Source: Mitsuaria sp. 7
GTDB lineage: Bacteria > Pseudomonadota > Gammaproteobacteria > Burkholderiales > Burkholderiaceae_C
DNA length: 64,000 bases
Reading direction: 5' to 3'
Assembly (NCBI RefSeq): GCF_001653795.1
Contig: NZ_CP011514.1
Coordinates: 2,643,715 to 2,707,714, forward strand
The notes beneath the pieces are model-generated. The model saw only the letters and a program-made list of their open reading frames with translations, was not told the origin of the DNA and made no database searches. The position numbers and the translations under genes were made by a program. The stretch's first letter is position 1; each line of letters begins with the position of its first letter. Below are positions 46,992 to 56,421 of the stretch, in pieces.

Positions 46992-47064
46992 CGTCCCCGG
47001 TTTGCCGAATGTATTCAGGGGTTAACTCGCCCTGCCATCGGTCATGGCGTACTCCGCACGCGCC

Positions 47065-47070
47065 TAGAAT
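47065..47070 (+). promoter_or_regulatory. TAGAAT -10 element of lapA
   Basis: TAGAAT ends eight bases before the lapA ATG, implying a very short or absent leader. Confidence 0.5.
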
Positions 47071-47078
47071 CGCCCCCC

Positions 47079-47378
47079 ATGCGAATCCTGGTCTGGCTCT
47101 TCAGAGCATTCCTGTTCTTCTGTCTCTTCGCCTTCGCGCTGAACAACAGCCAGGAGGTCGTCGTGCACTGGTTCTTCGGCCAGTCATGGCGGTCTCCGCT
47201 GGTGATCGTGGTGCTGCTCACCTTCGGGATGGGCTGCGCCTTCGGCGTGCTGGCGATGGTCCCGGCCTGGTGGCGCCACAAGCGCGCCGCCGCCCGCTCG
47301 TTGCCCCCGGCGGACGACCTCCCGCCTCCTACGGCGACCGCGACCGCCAACGACCCCAAGATCCCCGATGGAATTTGA
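47079..47378 (+). CDS. lapA: LapA-domain inner-membrane protein
   Basis: This 99-residue protein has two membrane helices (about 5-22 and 40-62) and the LapA (DUF1049) core NNSQEVVVHWFFGQSW. LapA works with LapB in controlling LPS assembly. The C-terminal tail is Pro/Ala/Thr-rich. It overlaps lapB by 11 bases. Confidence 0.93.
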   Translation: MRILVWLFRAFLFFCLFAFALNNSQEVVVHWFFGQSWRSPLVIVVLLTFGMGCAFGVLAMVPAWWRHKRAAARSLPPADDLPPPTATATANDPKIPDGI

Positions 47379-48525
47379 TCTCAGCTGGCTGCTGATCGGC
47401 GTGCCCCTGGTTTTCGGACTGGGCTGGCTGGCCTCGAAGCTCGACGCCCGCCAATGGAAGCGCGAACAGCGCGATGCGCCGCGCGCCTACTTCAAGGGCC
47501 TGAACCTGCTGCTGAACGAGCAGCAGGACAAGGCCATCGACGCCTTCATCGAAGCGGTGCAGGCCGATCCCGACACGTCCGAGCTGCACTTCGCGCTGGG
47601 CAACCTGTTCCGCCGCCGCGGCGAGTACGAGCGCGCCGTGCGCGTGCACCAGCATCTGCTGTCGCGCGGCGACCTGCCGAAGTCCGAGCGCGACCGCGCG
47701 CAGTACGCGCTGGCGCAGGACTTCTTCAAGGCCGGGCTGTTCGACCGTGCCGAGTCCGCCTACGAGGCGCTCAAGGGCACGAGCTTCGACCACGACGCGG
47801 CACTGGCGCTGCTGTCCCTGTACGAGCGTTCGCGCGAATGGGCGAAGGCGGCCGACGTCTCCGAGCAGCTCGAGGCCGCCGGCACCGGCAGCTTCGCGAG
47901 CCGCATCGCCAACTACTGGTGCGAGCTGGCGCTCGAGGCGCAGGCCCGCCAGGACGAGCCGCAGGCCCGCCGCTGGCTGGACCAGGCCCGCGAGCGCGCG
48001 CCGCAATCCGCGCGCGCCTACGTGCTGCTGGGCCAGATGCTGGCCCGCCAGGGCGACCAGACCGGCGCGATGGGCCTCTACGGGGATCTGCTGAGCACCA
48101 ATCCCGACGCCTTCAACCTCGTCGCGCGCGACTACGCGCAGGGCGCGCAGGCCACCGGCACGGTGGCGCAGGCGCTCGCGCTGATCGAGGCCCAGTACCG
48201 TCGCCATCCGAGCATGGCGCTGCTCCAGGCCATCGCGCTGCTGGAGCCCGCGCCCGAGGCGCAACGCCGCCGCCTGACCGACCACCTGCGCGTCGAGCCG
48301 GCGCTGTCGGCCGCGACGCAGCTGCTGCAGCAGAGCCAGGCGCGCCAGCAGCCGCTCAATGACGACGAGGCCCAACTGGTCGGCACCGCGCTGCAACGCG
48401 CCGTGCGGCCGCTGCAGCGCTACCGCTGCGCCGCCTGCGGCTTCGAGTCGCAGCACTATTTCTGGCAATGCCCGGGCTGCCTCAGCTGGGACAGCTATCC
48501 GCCCCGCCACGTCGAAGAGCTCTGA
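47368..48525 (+). CDS. lapB: Lipopolysaccharide assembly protein LapB (YciM)
   Basis: This 385-residue protein is anchored by one N-terminal helix (about 5-22), followed by cytoplasmic TPR repeats (about 40-340) and a C-terminal rubredoxin-like zinc/iron knuckle (CAACGF ... CPGC, about 352-371). In E. coli LapB regulates LpxC degradation by FtsH and hence LPS amount. It leads directly into glycosyltransferase genes, seven bases apart. Confidence 0.96.
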   Translation: MEFDLSWLLIGVPLVFGLGWLASKLDARQWKREQRDAPRAYFKGLNLLLNEQQDKAIDAFIEAVQADPDTSELHFALGNLFRRRGEYERAVRVHQHLLSRGDLPKSERDRAQYALAQDFFKAGLFDRAESAYEALKGTSFDHDAALALLSLYERSREWAKAADVSEQLEAAGTGSFASRIANYWCELALEAQARQDEPQARRWLDQARERAPQSARAYVLLGQMLARQGDQTGAMGLYGDLLSTNPDAFNLVARDYAQGAQATGTVAQALALIEAQYRRHPSMALLQAIALLEPAPEAQRRRLTDHLRVEPALSAATQLLQQSQARQQPLNDDEAQLVGTALQRAVRPLQRYRCAACGFESQHYFWQCPGCLSWDSYPPRHVEEL

Positions 48526-48531
48526 CTGCCG

Positions 48532-49359
48532 ATGAACACCCCGATGAGCGCCGCACCAGGCCCGGCCACCGCCGCGATGACCGGCACGACGGCCGGCACG
48601 CCGGCAAGGACTGACCCCGCGTCCGCCGGCCGCGTCATCCTCTGCATGAAGTGGGGCACGAAGTACGGTCCCGAGTACGTCAACCGCCTGTACGCGATGG
48701 TGCGCCGGCATCTGCGCGGCGACTTCCGCTTCGTCTGCCTGACCGATCGCGGCGAAGGCGTGCGGGCCGAGGTCGAATGCCTGCCGATCCCGCCGCTGGA
48801 CCTGCCGCCCGGCAGCCCCGAGCGCGGCTGGACCAAGCTGACGACCTTCAGCGACGACCTGGTGCAGAAGTACGGCCTGCGCGGCACGGCGCTGTTCCTC
48901 GACCTCGACGTGGTGATCGTCGACGACATCACGCCCTTCTTCGAGGAGCCCGGCGAGTTCCTCATCATCCATGACTGGAAGCGCCCCTGGCGCATCACCG
49001 GCAACTCCTCGGTCTACCGCTTCACGCTGGGCGCGCACCCTGAGGTGCTGGCCAAGTTCCGGCGCGAGTTCGACACCATCCGGAAGCAGGTCCGCAACGA
49101 GCAGGCCTACCTGTCCGACGAGATGCACCGCAAGGGCCTGCTGAAGTACTGGGACGACCGCTGGTGCGCCAGCTTCAAATACCACAGCATCCCGCGCTGG
49201 CCGATGAACTACTTCCAGGCGCCCTTCATCCCCGACGGCGCGCGCATCCTGATCTTCCACGGCGTGATGAATCCGCCCGACGCGCTGGCCGGTCGCAGCA
49301 ACGGCAACTGGCGCCGGCCCAAGCCCGCGCCGTGGATCGCCGACCACTGGCACGAGTGA
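48532..49359 (+). CDS. Predicted glycosyltransferase (GT8-like, DxD motif)
   Basis: This 275-residue cytoplasmic protein has a nucleotide-sugar DxD-type motif in ALFLDLDVVIVDDI (about 120-133) and KWGTKYGPEYVNRLY near 40-54, as in GT-A enzymes that act on LPS core or capsule. The first 33 residues are Ala/Thr/Pro-rich and may not be translated if a later start is used. Its position between lapB and a GT2 gene supports LPS-core synthesis. Confidence 0.75.
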   Translation: MNTPMSAAPGPATAAMTGTTAGTPARTDPASAGRVILCMKWGTKYGPEYVNRLYAMVRRHLRGDFRFVCLTDRGEGVRAEVECLPIPPLDLPPGSPERGWTKLTTFSDDLVQKYGLRGTALFLDLDVVIVDDITPFFEEPGEFLIIHDWKRPWRITGNSSVYRFTLGAHPEVLAKFRREFDTIRKQVRNEQAYLSDEMHRKGLLKYWDDRWCASFKYHSIPRWPMNYFQAPFIPDGARILIFHGVMNPPDALAGRSNGNWRRPKPAPWIADHWHE

Positions 49360-49369
49360 GCCACGCATC

Positions 49370-50413
49370 ATGAGCCATTCCCTTCCGTCGGCGTCCCCCT
49401 GGCTGTCCGTGCTCATCCCCGTGCACAACGTCAAGGACTACCTGCGCGAATGCCTGGACTCGGTGCTGGCGCAGGCCGATGCGGGCGTCGAGGTGCTGAT
49501 GGTGGACGACTGCTCCACCGACGGCTCCGACGAACTCGTGCGCTCGCTGGTCACGGCCCATGCCGGCGGTCCGGTGCGCGTGCGGGGGCTCTTCCATGAG
49601 CAGAACCAGGGGCTGTCCGGCGCGCGCAACACGATGCTGCAGGAGGCCCGCGGCGAGTACGTCTGGTTCCTCGATTCCGACGACTACCTGATGCCCGGCG
49701 CGATCCCGCGGCTGCGCCAGATCGTCCAGGGTCACGCGCCGGCGCTGGTGCTGTGCGACTTCTTCATGCTGCGCGAGCGGACGAAGCTCAAGCACCGGCT
49801 GCGCGGCGAGCTGCACCGGCGCACCTTCGCCGGTCCGGAGCGCCAGCTGCTGCGCGACCCGTCACCCTTGATCCGCGGGCTGTTCGAGGCCGGCCAGATG
49901 CACAGCTGGTCCAAGATCGCGCGGCGCAGCGTCTGGGGCGAGCAGGTGCGCTTCCCGGTCGGCCGCTACTTCGAGGACATGGCGACCACGCCCCTGCTGG
50001 CGCTGCTCGCGGAGAGTTCCTGGTACGAGCCGGAAGTCTGGGTGGCCTACCGCCAGCGGGCCGGCTCCATCCTCAGCACGCCCAACATGACGAAGGCGGA
50101 GCATCTGGCCCACGCGCTGGCCAACCTGCGCGACGCGGCCCTGGCCGCGCCGCTGGACGACGCGGCGCGTTTCGCCTGGGCGCACTTCGCGGCGCGCAAC
50201 TTCATCGGCGCCTCGCGCATGGCCGACAAGGCGCAACCCGAGGGCTGCGCGGACCGGGTGGCGATGTTCCGCCAGGCCTTCGAGGAAGCGTCGCCGATCC
50301 CGCTGCGCGAACTCGATCGCGCCTACAAGCGCCGAGGCTGGTTCATGCGTGCGATGCGCCTGCGCTACTGGCTGCGTCGGGCCGAGGACCAGCGCAGCGC
50401 CGCCACGGCCTGA
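49370..50413 (+). CDS. Family 2 glycosyltransferase
   Basis: This 347-residue GT-A glycosyltransferase has the N-terminal WLSVLIPVHNVKDYLRECLDS and EVLMVDDCSTDGS nucleotide-sugar binding motifs, and FLDSDDYLMPGA as the DxD/acceptor loop (about 100). The C-terminal half is helical. It follows the GT8-like gene by ten bases. The acceptor is unknown, but the setting suggests LPS or a surface glycan. Confidence 0.93.
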   Translation: MSHSLPSASPWLSVLIPVHNVKDYLRECLDSVLAQADAGVEVLMVDDCSTDGSDELVRSLVTAHAGGPVRVRGLFHEQNQGLSGARNTMLQEARGEYVWFLDSDDYLMPGAIPRLRQIVQGHAPALVLCDFFMLRERTKLKHRLRGELHRRTFAGPERQLLRDPSPLIRGLFEAGQMHSWSKIARRSVWGEQVRFPVGRYFEDMATTPLLALLAESSWYEPEVWVAYRQRAGSILSTPNMTKAEHLAHALANLRDAALAAPLDDAARFAWAHFAARNFIGASRMADKAQPEGCADRVAMFRQAFEEASPIPLRELDRAYKRRGWFMRAMRLRYWLRRAEDQRSAATA

Positions 50414-50497
50414 AGCGGACGATCACGCGGGCGGTCATGCGGACGGTCACGCCGGCGCCGGGCCGGACGATGCCGGCCCCCAGGTGACGCTCCCAGA

Positions 50498-51631
50498 TCA
50501 GAGCGCCAGCAGCATGTCCTCGTAGCGCCGCATCATCAGGTCGACGCCGTGCTCCTCGATCGCCCGTGCGCGCGCCGCCGAGCCGAGCCGTCCGGCCAGC
50601 GCGGGATCCCGCAGCAGCCGCTCCAGCGCACCGGCCAGCGCCTCCGGATCCGCGGCCGGCACGAGCAGGCCGGTGCGGCCGTCCTCGATCACGCCTTCGA
50701 CGCCGGGCACCAGCGACGCGACGCAGGCGCAGCCCGCTGCCATCGCCTCCAGCAGCGCCAGCGGCATGCCTTCCCAATGCGTCGACAGCACGAAGATCCG
50801 CTGGCTCATCAGCAGACCCGGGATGTCGCCGTGATGCCCCAGGAAGCGCACCTGGTCGCCGAGACCGAGCTGCCGCGTCAGGCGCTCCGTGGCGCGCCGA
50901 TAGGCCTCCTTGCCGCCGCCGGCCAGGTGCAGCACCGGCTGCAGCCCGCGCTCGCGCAGCAGCGCCAGCGCCCGGATCAGCGTCTGAGGATCCTTCTGCC
51001 GTGCGAAGCGGGCCGACATGACGATGCCGGGCTCGCGACGGTCGACCGGATGCTCGTCGGCCGTCGCGAAGCGGTCGAGGCGGATGCCGTTCGGGATCGC
51101 CGTGGTCTTCTCCTCCGGCATGCCCAGCGCGACGAGGCGTTGTCGGACGCCCTCCGACACCCCGACCAGCTTCGCGCTGAACCCGCTCAGCCGACGCGCC
51201 TGCGCGCGCTTGCAGCGGGTGTAGCGCTCGCGCGAGTTGTGCTCGACCTGCACCAGCACCGGCACGCCGGCCAGTCGCCCGGCGCGACGGCCGAGCAGGT
51301 GTTCGGGGAAGCCATGCGCCATCAGCACGTCGGGGTGCAGCTGCATGCAGAGGCGACGCAGCGCCCAGATCGTCGCCAGGTGCGCCCAGCCGGGCACGAC
51401 GTACACCGGCAAGCCCTGCTCGCGCAGCGCCTGGATGCGGGCCAGCTTGGTGGCGTTCTCGGTGCGCATCTTGCGGCGCAGCACGAGGATGGGTTCGATG
51501 CGGTCGCTCTTCAGCTGCGCCAGGCACAGATCCACCGCCACCTGCGTGGCGCCGGAGAAGCCGCCGGTCACGAAGTGCAGCACGCGGCGACGCCCGGGCG
51601 ACGGCGACGTGCTCGAGGAAATCTCAGACAT
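50498..51631 (-). CDS. Family 4 glycosyltransferase
   Basis: This 377-residue GT-B enzyme has the N-terminal glycine-rich acceptor loop (HFVTGGFSGATQVAV), the mid-protein GVSEGVRQRL...IPNGIRLDRF, and the C-terminal donor motif STHWEGMPLALLEAMAAGCACVAS (E-x7-E type). It is on the opposite strand to the other GT genes and has its own promoter side toward 51650. It is probably a surface polysaccharide transferase. Confidence 0.92.
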   Translation of the reverse strand: MSEISSSTSPSPGRRRVLHFVTGGFSGATQVAVDLCLAQLKSDRIEPILVLRRKMRTENATKLARIQALREQGLPVYVVPGWAHLATIWALRRLCMQLHPDVLMAHGFPEHLLGRRAGRLAGVPVLVQVEHNSRERYTRCKRAQARRLSGFSAKLVGVSEGVRQRLVALGMPEEKTTAIPNGIRLDRFATADEHPVDRREPGIVMSARFARQKDPQTLIRALALLRERGLQPVLHLAGGGKEAYRRATERLTRQLGLGDQVRFLGHHGDIPGLLMSQRIFVLSTHWEGMPLALLEAMAAGCACVASLVPGVEGVIEDGRTGLLVPAADPEALAGALERLLRDPALAGRLGSAARARAIEEHGVDLMMRRYEDMLLAL

Positions 51632-51752
51632 CGCGGCAGTGTATTCGGGGCACGTTCGGTTACTGGCGAGGTACGGCCGCCCGCCGCAGGAGGTTCGTCG
51701 TTGCCGCGGCGCGGCAGCGTGGGGCCCCTCGCCGCGCCAACATAATGGCGGG

Positions 51753-52625
51753 ATGAGCGTTTACTCCGAAGACCGGACGCCTCCCGCGATCCGGCGTCCC
51801 GTCGTGCTGGTGTCCTGGGACGGCACCAGCGAACCGCTGAGCCTGGTCCACCTGGACACCGTGCCGGAATTCGACTGGATCCTGTTCGACTACACCGGCC
51901 GGCAGGCCCCCGGCCCGCGCATCCTGCGCGGCCAGCCCACGACGGTGCTGTCCGCGAAGACCGAGTGCAAGGGCGAGATCTTCAAGCACCTGGCGGAGCA
52001 CCTCGGCACCACTGCGGAGAACGCCGGATCAAGTCCCTGGCCCGAGTACGTCGGCGTGATCGACGACGACATCCTGTTGTCCGTCAGCCAGATCAACACC
52101 ACGCTGCACCTGGGGCGTGCCGAGCGGCTGGACGTGTTCTCGCCCTCGCTGAGCCACGACAGTCCTTACTCGCACCAGTGGATGCGCCATCAGCCCAACC
52201 GCCTCTACCGCGAGGTCGACTGGGTCGAGGTGATGATGCCCTTCTACCGCGGCGACCTGTTCATGGCGGCGCGCGCGCACTACCAGGACAACGTCTCGTC
52301 CTGGGGGCTGGACCGTTTCCTCATCCCGACCCTGCAGCAGCTGCGCGGCCAGACCCGCACGGCGCTGCTGGACGCGGTGATGGCCAGCCACCGCCGCCCG
52401 GTGACGAGCGGCGGCAAGGTCTACCGCAACGGCCGCACCGCGTGGGAGGAACGACAGATCCTGCGCCAGGCCAGCATGGACCTGATCGCGCGCGAAGCGC
52501 CGCAGCTCGTGAACGGCCCGTGGTACCACCGCACCTTCGTGCAGCGGGAGACACCCAACAAGTGGATCCGCTGGAAGCGCCGCGCCGCGCGCGTCGTCAC
52601 GGCCTGGCTCGATGCATCGAGCTGA
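51753..52625 (+). CDS. Unknown glycosyltransferase-like protein
   Basis: This 290-residue protein begins SVYSEDRTPPAIRRPVVLVSW and contains a GVIDDDILLS motif (about 103-112) that looks like a DxD metal site, followed by SHDSPYSHQWMRHQPNRLYREVDWVEVMMPFY. The layout resembles DUF707-type GT-A-like proteins, but I do not recognise it with confidence. CATAAT lies nine bases before the ATG, again a short-leader promoter. It precedes msbA. Confidence 0.6.
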   Translation: MSVYSEDRTPPAIRRPVVLVSWDGTSEPLSLVHLDTVPEFDWILFDYTGRQAPGPRILRGQPTTVLSAKTECKGEIFKHLAEHLGTTAENAGSSPWPEYVGVIDDDILLSVSQINTTLHLGRAERLDVFSPSLSHDSPYSHQWMRHQPNRLYREVDWVEVMMPFYRGDLFMAARAHYQDNVSSWGLDRFLIPTLQQLRGQTRTALLDAVMASHRRPVTSGGKVYRNGRTAWEERQILRQASMDLIAREAPQLVNGPWYHRTFVQRETPNKWIRWKRRAARVVTAWLDASS

Positions 52626-52709
52626 GCCGCGACTCCGGCACAATCCCCGCTTCCTCCCATCGATCCCCTGGCCGGGGCCGGCGCATCGCGCGCGGCGCCG
52701 ACCTGCGCC

Positions 52710-54515
52710 ATGACCGACCAAGCCTCCGCCAAAGACAACGATTCGCTCGCTCCCACCGCGAGCCGCCTGTGGCGCTTCATGAAGCCGCACCGCTGGGGGC
52801 TGCTGCTGTCGGTGATCTCCTTCGTGCTGGTGGCGCTGACCGAACCGCTGATCCCGCAACTGCTGGGCTTCGCGCTCGGCGAGGGCTTCCAGGGCAAGAG
52901 CGCCGCGGCGACCACGCTGCCGGGCGGCGCGGCGGTGCCGGACATGCACGTCCAGTACAGCTTCCCGATCTGGATGGTCCCCATCGTGCTGATCGGCCTG
53001 TTCGCGCTGCGCGGCCTGTTCAGCTTCTGCGGCCAGTACATGCTGAACTGGACGATCTCGCGCACCGTCATGGACCTGCGCGCCGCGCTGCTGCAGGTGC
53101 TGCTGCGCGCCGACGCCCGCGTCTACACGAGCCTGCAGCCGGCCACCGCGGTCACCAAGGTCGTCAACGATCCGCAGCATGTCGTGACGCTGATCGCCGG
53201 CGCGCTGGTCACCATCCTGCGCGACGGACTGCCGGCGCTGGCCTTGATGGGCTACCTGTTCTTCATCAACTGGAAGCTGACGCTGCTGTCGCTGATCACG
53301 GTGCCGGGGCTGGCCTTCGTGGTGCGCAAGGTCAACAAGCGCGTGCGGCGCATGGGCACCTGGGCCTATGACGCGCAGCTGCGGCTGGTCTCCGTCGTCG
53401 AGGACGTCACCCGCGCCTGGCGCGTGGTGCGCAGCTTCGACGCGGCCGACTACGAGACGCGCCGCTTCGCCGACCGCGCGCGCGAGGTGCAGCGCAGCTC
53501 GCTGAAGACGGCGGCGTCGAACGCGATGGCGCAGCCGCTCTCGCAGTTGATGGCCAGCATCGGCATCTCGGTCATCGTGAGCCTGGCGCTCTACCAGTCA
53601 CGGGTGAACGGCACCGGCGTGGGCGACTTCGCGGCCTTCGTCGCCGCGCTGCTGCTGATGAGCTCGCGGCTGCGGCACCTGAGCGACGTGATGCAGCCCA
53701 TCACGAACGCGCTCGTGGTCGCGCGCGGCTGCATCGGGCTGCTGGACACCCCCGCCGAGCCCGACACCGGCACGCGCGAATTGACCGACGTGCGCGGCGA
53801 CATCGCGTTGGAGCAGGTCACGCTGCGTTATCCGGGCGCGAACCGCGACGCGCTCGCCGCGCTGCAACTGCACATCCCGGCGGGCAAGACCACCGCGCTG
53901 GTGGGCAGCTCGGGCGCGGGCAAGAGCTCGGTGGTCAACCTGCTGCTGGGCTTCGAGCGTCCGGACAGCGGCCGCATCCTGCTGGACGGCGTCTCCATCG
54001 ACGAGCTGACGAAGGCCAACCTGAGACGCCAGTTCGCGGTCGTGTCGCAGGACATCGTGCTGTTCGACGCCTCGGTGGCGGACAACATCGCCTACGGCCA
54101 GACGCGCGACGACGCGAAGCTGGAGCAGGCCTTGCGCGCCGCGGCGCTGTGGGACTTCGCGCAGGGGCTGCCCGAAGGCCTGGACACGACCGTCGGAGCG
54201 AACGGCAGCAAGCTGTCCGGCGGTCAGCGCCAGCGGCTGGCGATCGCGCGCGCGCTGTACAAGGACGCGCCGGTATGGATCTTCGACGAGGCGACCTCGG
54301 CGCTGGACACCGAGAGCGAGCGTGCCGTGCAGCAGGCCTTGGAGCAATGGCAGGGCCGCAAGACGCTGATCGTGATCGCGCACCGCCTGTCGACGATCCG
54401 TCGCGCGGACTGCATCCAGGTGATGGCCGACGGCCAGGTCGTCGAGTCCGGCGACCACGACGAACTGGTCGCCAAGGGCGGCGTCTACGCGGGCATGGTG
54501 AAAGTGCAGCACTGA
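52710..54515 (+). CDS. msbA: Lipid A flippase MsbA (ABC transporter)
   Basis: This 601-residue half-transporter has six membrane helices (about 20-335) fused to a nucleotide-binding domain: Walker A LVGSSGAGKSS (about 395), signature LSGGQRQRLAIARAL and Walker B WIFDEATSALD. It flips lipid A-core across the inner membrane. The location after lapAB and four transferase genes fits an LPS biogenesis locus. A CACAAT -10 lies at 52639-52644. Confidence 0.9.
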   Translation: MTDQASAKDNDSLAPTASRLWRFMKPHRWGLLLSVISFVLVALTEPLIPQLLGFALGEGFQGKSAAATTLPGGAAVPDMHVQYSFPIWMVPIVLIGLFALRGLFSFCGQYMLNWTISRTVMDLRAALLQVLLRADARVYTSLQPATAVTKVVNDPQHVVTLIAGALVTILRDGLPALALMGYLFFINWKLTLLSLITVPGLAFVVRKVNKRVRRMGTWAYDAQLRLVSVVEDVTRAWRVVRSFDAADYETRRFADRAREVQRSSLKTAASNAMAQPLSQLMASIGISVIVSLALYQSRVNGTGVGDFAAFVAALLLMSSRLRHLSDVMQPITNALVVARGCIGLLDTPAEPDTGTRELTDVRGDIALEQVTLRYPGANRDALAALQLHIPAGKTTALVGSSGAGKSSVVNLLLGFERPDSGRILLDGVSIDELTKANLRRQFAVVSQDIVLFDASVADNIAYGQTRDDAKLEQALRAAALWDFAQGLPEGLDTTVGANGSKLSGGQRQRLAIARALYKDAPVWIFDEATSALDTESERAVQQALEQWQGRKTLIVIAHRLSTIRRADCIQVMADGQVVESGDHDELVAKGGVYAGMVKVQH

Positions 54516-54544
54516 TCGCGAGACGCCGCGGTCCGGGCGGCTGC

Positions 54545-54572
54545 TTGTCAGCGCTGACACAAAGACGATAAG
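54545..54572 (+). promoter_or_regulatory. Promoter with palindromic operator
   Basis: TTGTCA (54545-54550) and GATAAG (54567-54572) are separated by 16 bases. A perfect 14-bp palindrome TGTCAGCGCTGACA (54546-54559) covers the -35 and part of the spacer, where a repressor would block the promoter of the dioxygenase-like gene. It could alternatively be an msbA 3' hairpin. Confidence 0.5.
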
Positions 54573-54625
54573 CCACCGACAAGGCCGATCGGTCCAATGC
54601 GGAGCATCCCCTTCAGGAGCGCCGC

Positions 54626-55540
54626 ATGCAGCCTCACCGCCACACCGCACACGAATCCGATACCGAAGCCGGCCATGACCACGATCAAAGTCTGGCGCAC
54701 GACCTGGCCGTGCTGCAGCAGCGCCGGCGCGCGCTCGGACTGCTGGCGGGCGTTGCCAGCCTCGGCGGCCTGACCCTGCTGGGCTGCGGTGGGGGCGGCT
54801 CCGAAGCGGGCACAAGCACAGTGAGCACGGTGAGCACGGGCGGCTCCACGGGCTCCACCGGATCGACGGGCTCCACGGGCTCGACCGGGAGCTGCTCGGT
54901 GATCCCGGAAGAGACCGCCGGCCCCTACCCCGGCGACGGCTCCAACAGCAACGGCAGCGGGACCGCCAACGTGCTGGCGCTGAGCGGCATCGTGCGCAGC
55001 GACATCCGCACCAGCATCGGTACGGCGAGCGGCACCGCCGGCGGCGTGCCGCTGACCCTCACGCTGAAGCTGGTGAACGCGAGCAGCAGTTGCACCGACC
55101 TGTCCGGCTACGCGATCTACCTGTGGCATTGCGACCGCGAGGGTCGCTACTCCCTCTACAGCGCCAGCGTCGTCAACGAGAACTACCTGCGCGGCGTGCA
55201 GAGCACCGGCAGCGACGGCACCGTCACCTTCACGACCATCTTCCCCGGCTGCTACGACGGCCGCATGCCCCACATGCACTTCGAGGTCTACCGCAACGCC
55301 GGCGCCGCGACCTCGTACGCCAACAAGATCAAGACCTCGCAGATCGCTTTCCCCACGGCGGTCTGCTCCACGGTCTACAGCACCGCCTCGGGCTACGGCA
55401 GCAGCCTGACGAATTTCAACCGCATCAGCTTCGCCTCCGACAACGTCTTCAGCGACGGTTACACGACGCAGCTGGCCACGATCACCGGCGATGTCGCGAG
55501 CGGTTATGCCGCGACGCTGACGGTGGGCATCGCCGCCTGA
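54626..55540 (+). CDS. Secreted intradiol-dioxygenase-like lipoprotein
   Basis: This 304-residue protein has an N-terminal Arg-rich (RRRALGLL) hydrophobic signal and lipobox LLGC (C54), then a Ser-Thr-Gly repeat linker (about 60-90) and a beta-sandwich of the protocatechuate 3,4-dioxygenase type. The Fe(III) ligands of intradiol enzymes appear to be kept: Y175 (EGRYS), Y210 (PGCYDGR), H216 and H218 (PHMHFEV). Exported members of this family are known but their substrates are mostly unclear. The long His-rich N-terminus (HRHTAHESDTEAGHDHD) before the signal is odd. Confidence 0.8.
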   Translation: MQPHRHTAHESDTEAGHDHDQSLAHDLAVLQQRRRALGLLAGVASLGGLTLLGCGGGGSEAGTSTVSTVSTGGSTGSTGSTGSTGSTGSCSVIPEETAGPYPGDGSNSNGSGTANVLALSGIVRSDIRTSIGTASGTAGGVPLTLTLKLVNASSSCTDLSGYAIYLWHCDREGRYSLYSASVVNENYLRGVQSTGSDGTVTFTTIFPGCYDGRMPHMHFEVYRNAGAATSYANKIKTSQIAFPTAVCSTVYSTASGYGSSLTNFNRISFASDNVFSDGYTTQLATITGDVASGYAATLTVGIAA

Positions 55541-55678
55541 CCGCCGCAGATGCCGCGCTACATCCCCTCCCCGCGCACCGATGGCTTCCACGGCGCCCAC
55601 GGCGCCCACAGCACGGACCCCGGTGTATCGTCCACCACGGGGCTGGGCATGCCGCCTAGCCCGCCGGTGGAGAGTTGC

Positions 55679-56383
55679 ATGACGCGGTGTCTGGTGGTCG
55701 ACGACGATGCGGAGATCCGCCGATCGCTCGAGGAGTATCTGCAGAAGTTCAGCGTCGCGGTGAGCACCGCCGGCGACGGCCGCGACATGCGCCGGCTGAT
55801 GGCGACGCAGGTCTTCGACGTCGTCGTGCTGGACCTGATGCTGCCCGACGAGAACGGCCTGACGCTGTGCCAGTGGATCCAGCAGCATCACCCGTCGGTG
55901 CCGGTGATCATGCTGACGGCGCACGGCGATCCGATCAGCCGCGTGCTCGGCCTGGAGATGGGCGCCGACGACTACCTGGCCAAGCCTTTCGAGCCCCGCG
56001 AGCTGGTGGCCCGCATCCATGCGATCCGGCGCCGCGCGCGCCGCGGCGAGCATGAGACGCAGACGCGCCGCGAGTTCCGTTTCGAGGGCTGGGCCTTCGA
56101 CCGGCTGCTGCGGCAGCTGGTGTCGCCGCAGCAGGTCGTGGTGCCCTTGTCGAGCGCGGAGTTCCGCATGCTGAGCGCGCTGGTCGAGCGACCGGGACGC
56201 GTGCTCAGCCGCGAGCAGTTGATCGAGCTGACGCGCGCGCCCGGCGTCGAGGTCAACGATCGCAGCGTGGATCTGACGATCTCGCGGCTGCGGCAGAAGC
56301 TGGGCGACTCGCCCAAGGAACCGCGCCTGATCCGCACGATGCGCGGCGAGGGCTACCTCTTCGACGCGCAGGTGCAGGCTTGA
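55679..56383 (+). CDS. OmpR-family response regulator
   Basis: This 234-residue regulator has a receiver domain (about 1-120: acidic VVDDD at 6-10, phospho-acceptor D52, lysine in AKPFEPRE) and a winged-helix DNA-binding domain (about 135-230). The ATG at 55679 has a GGTGGAG ribosome site; the longer frame from 55550 is not used. It is followed directly by its histidine kinase. Confidence 0.95.
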   Translation: MTRCLVVDDDAEIRRSLEEYLQKFSVAVSTAGDGRDMRRLMATQVFDVVVLDLMLPDENGLTLCQWIQQHHPSVPVIMLTAHGDPISRVLGLEMGADDYLAKPFEPRELVARIHAIRRRARRGEHETQTRREFRFEGWAFDRLLRQLVSPQQVVVPLSSAEFRMLSALVERPGRVLSREQLIELTRAPGVEVNDRSVDLTISRLRQKLGDSPKEPRLIRTMRGEGYLFDAQVQA

Positions 56384-56421
56384 GGGATTCCGACCCGAGG
56401 ACGGACCGCAGCCCGCATCGC

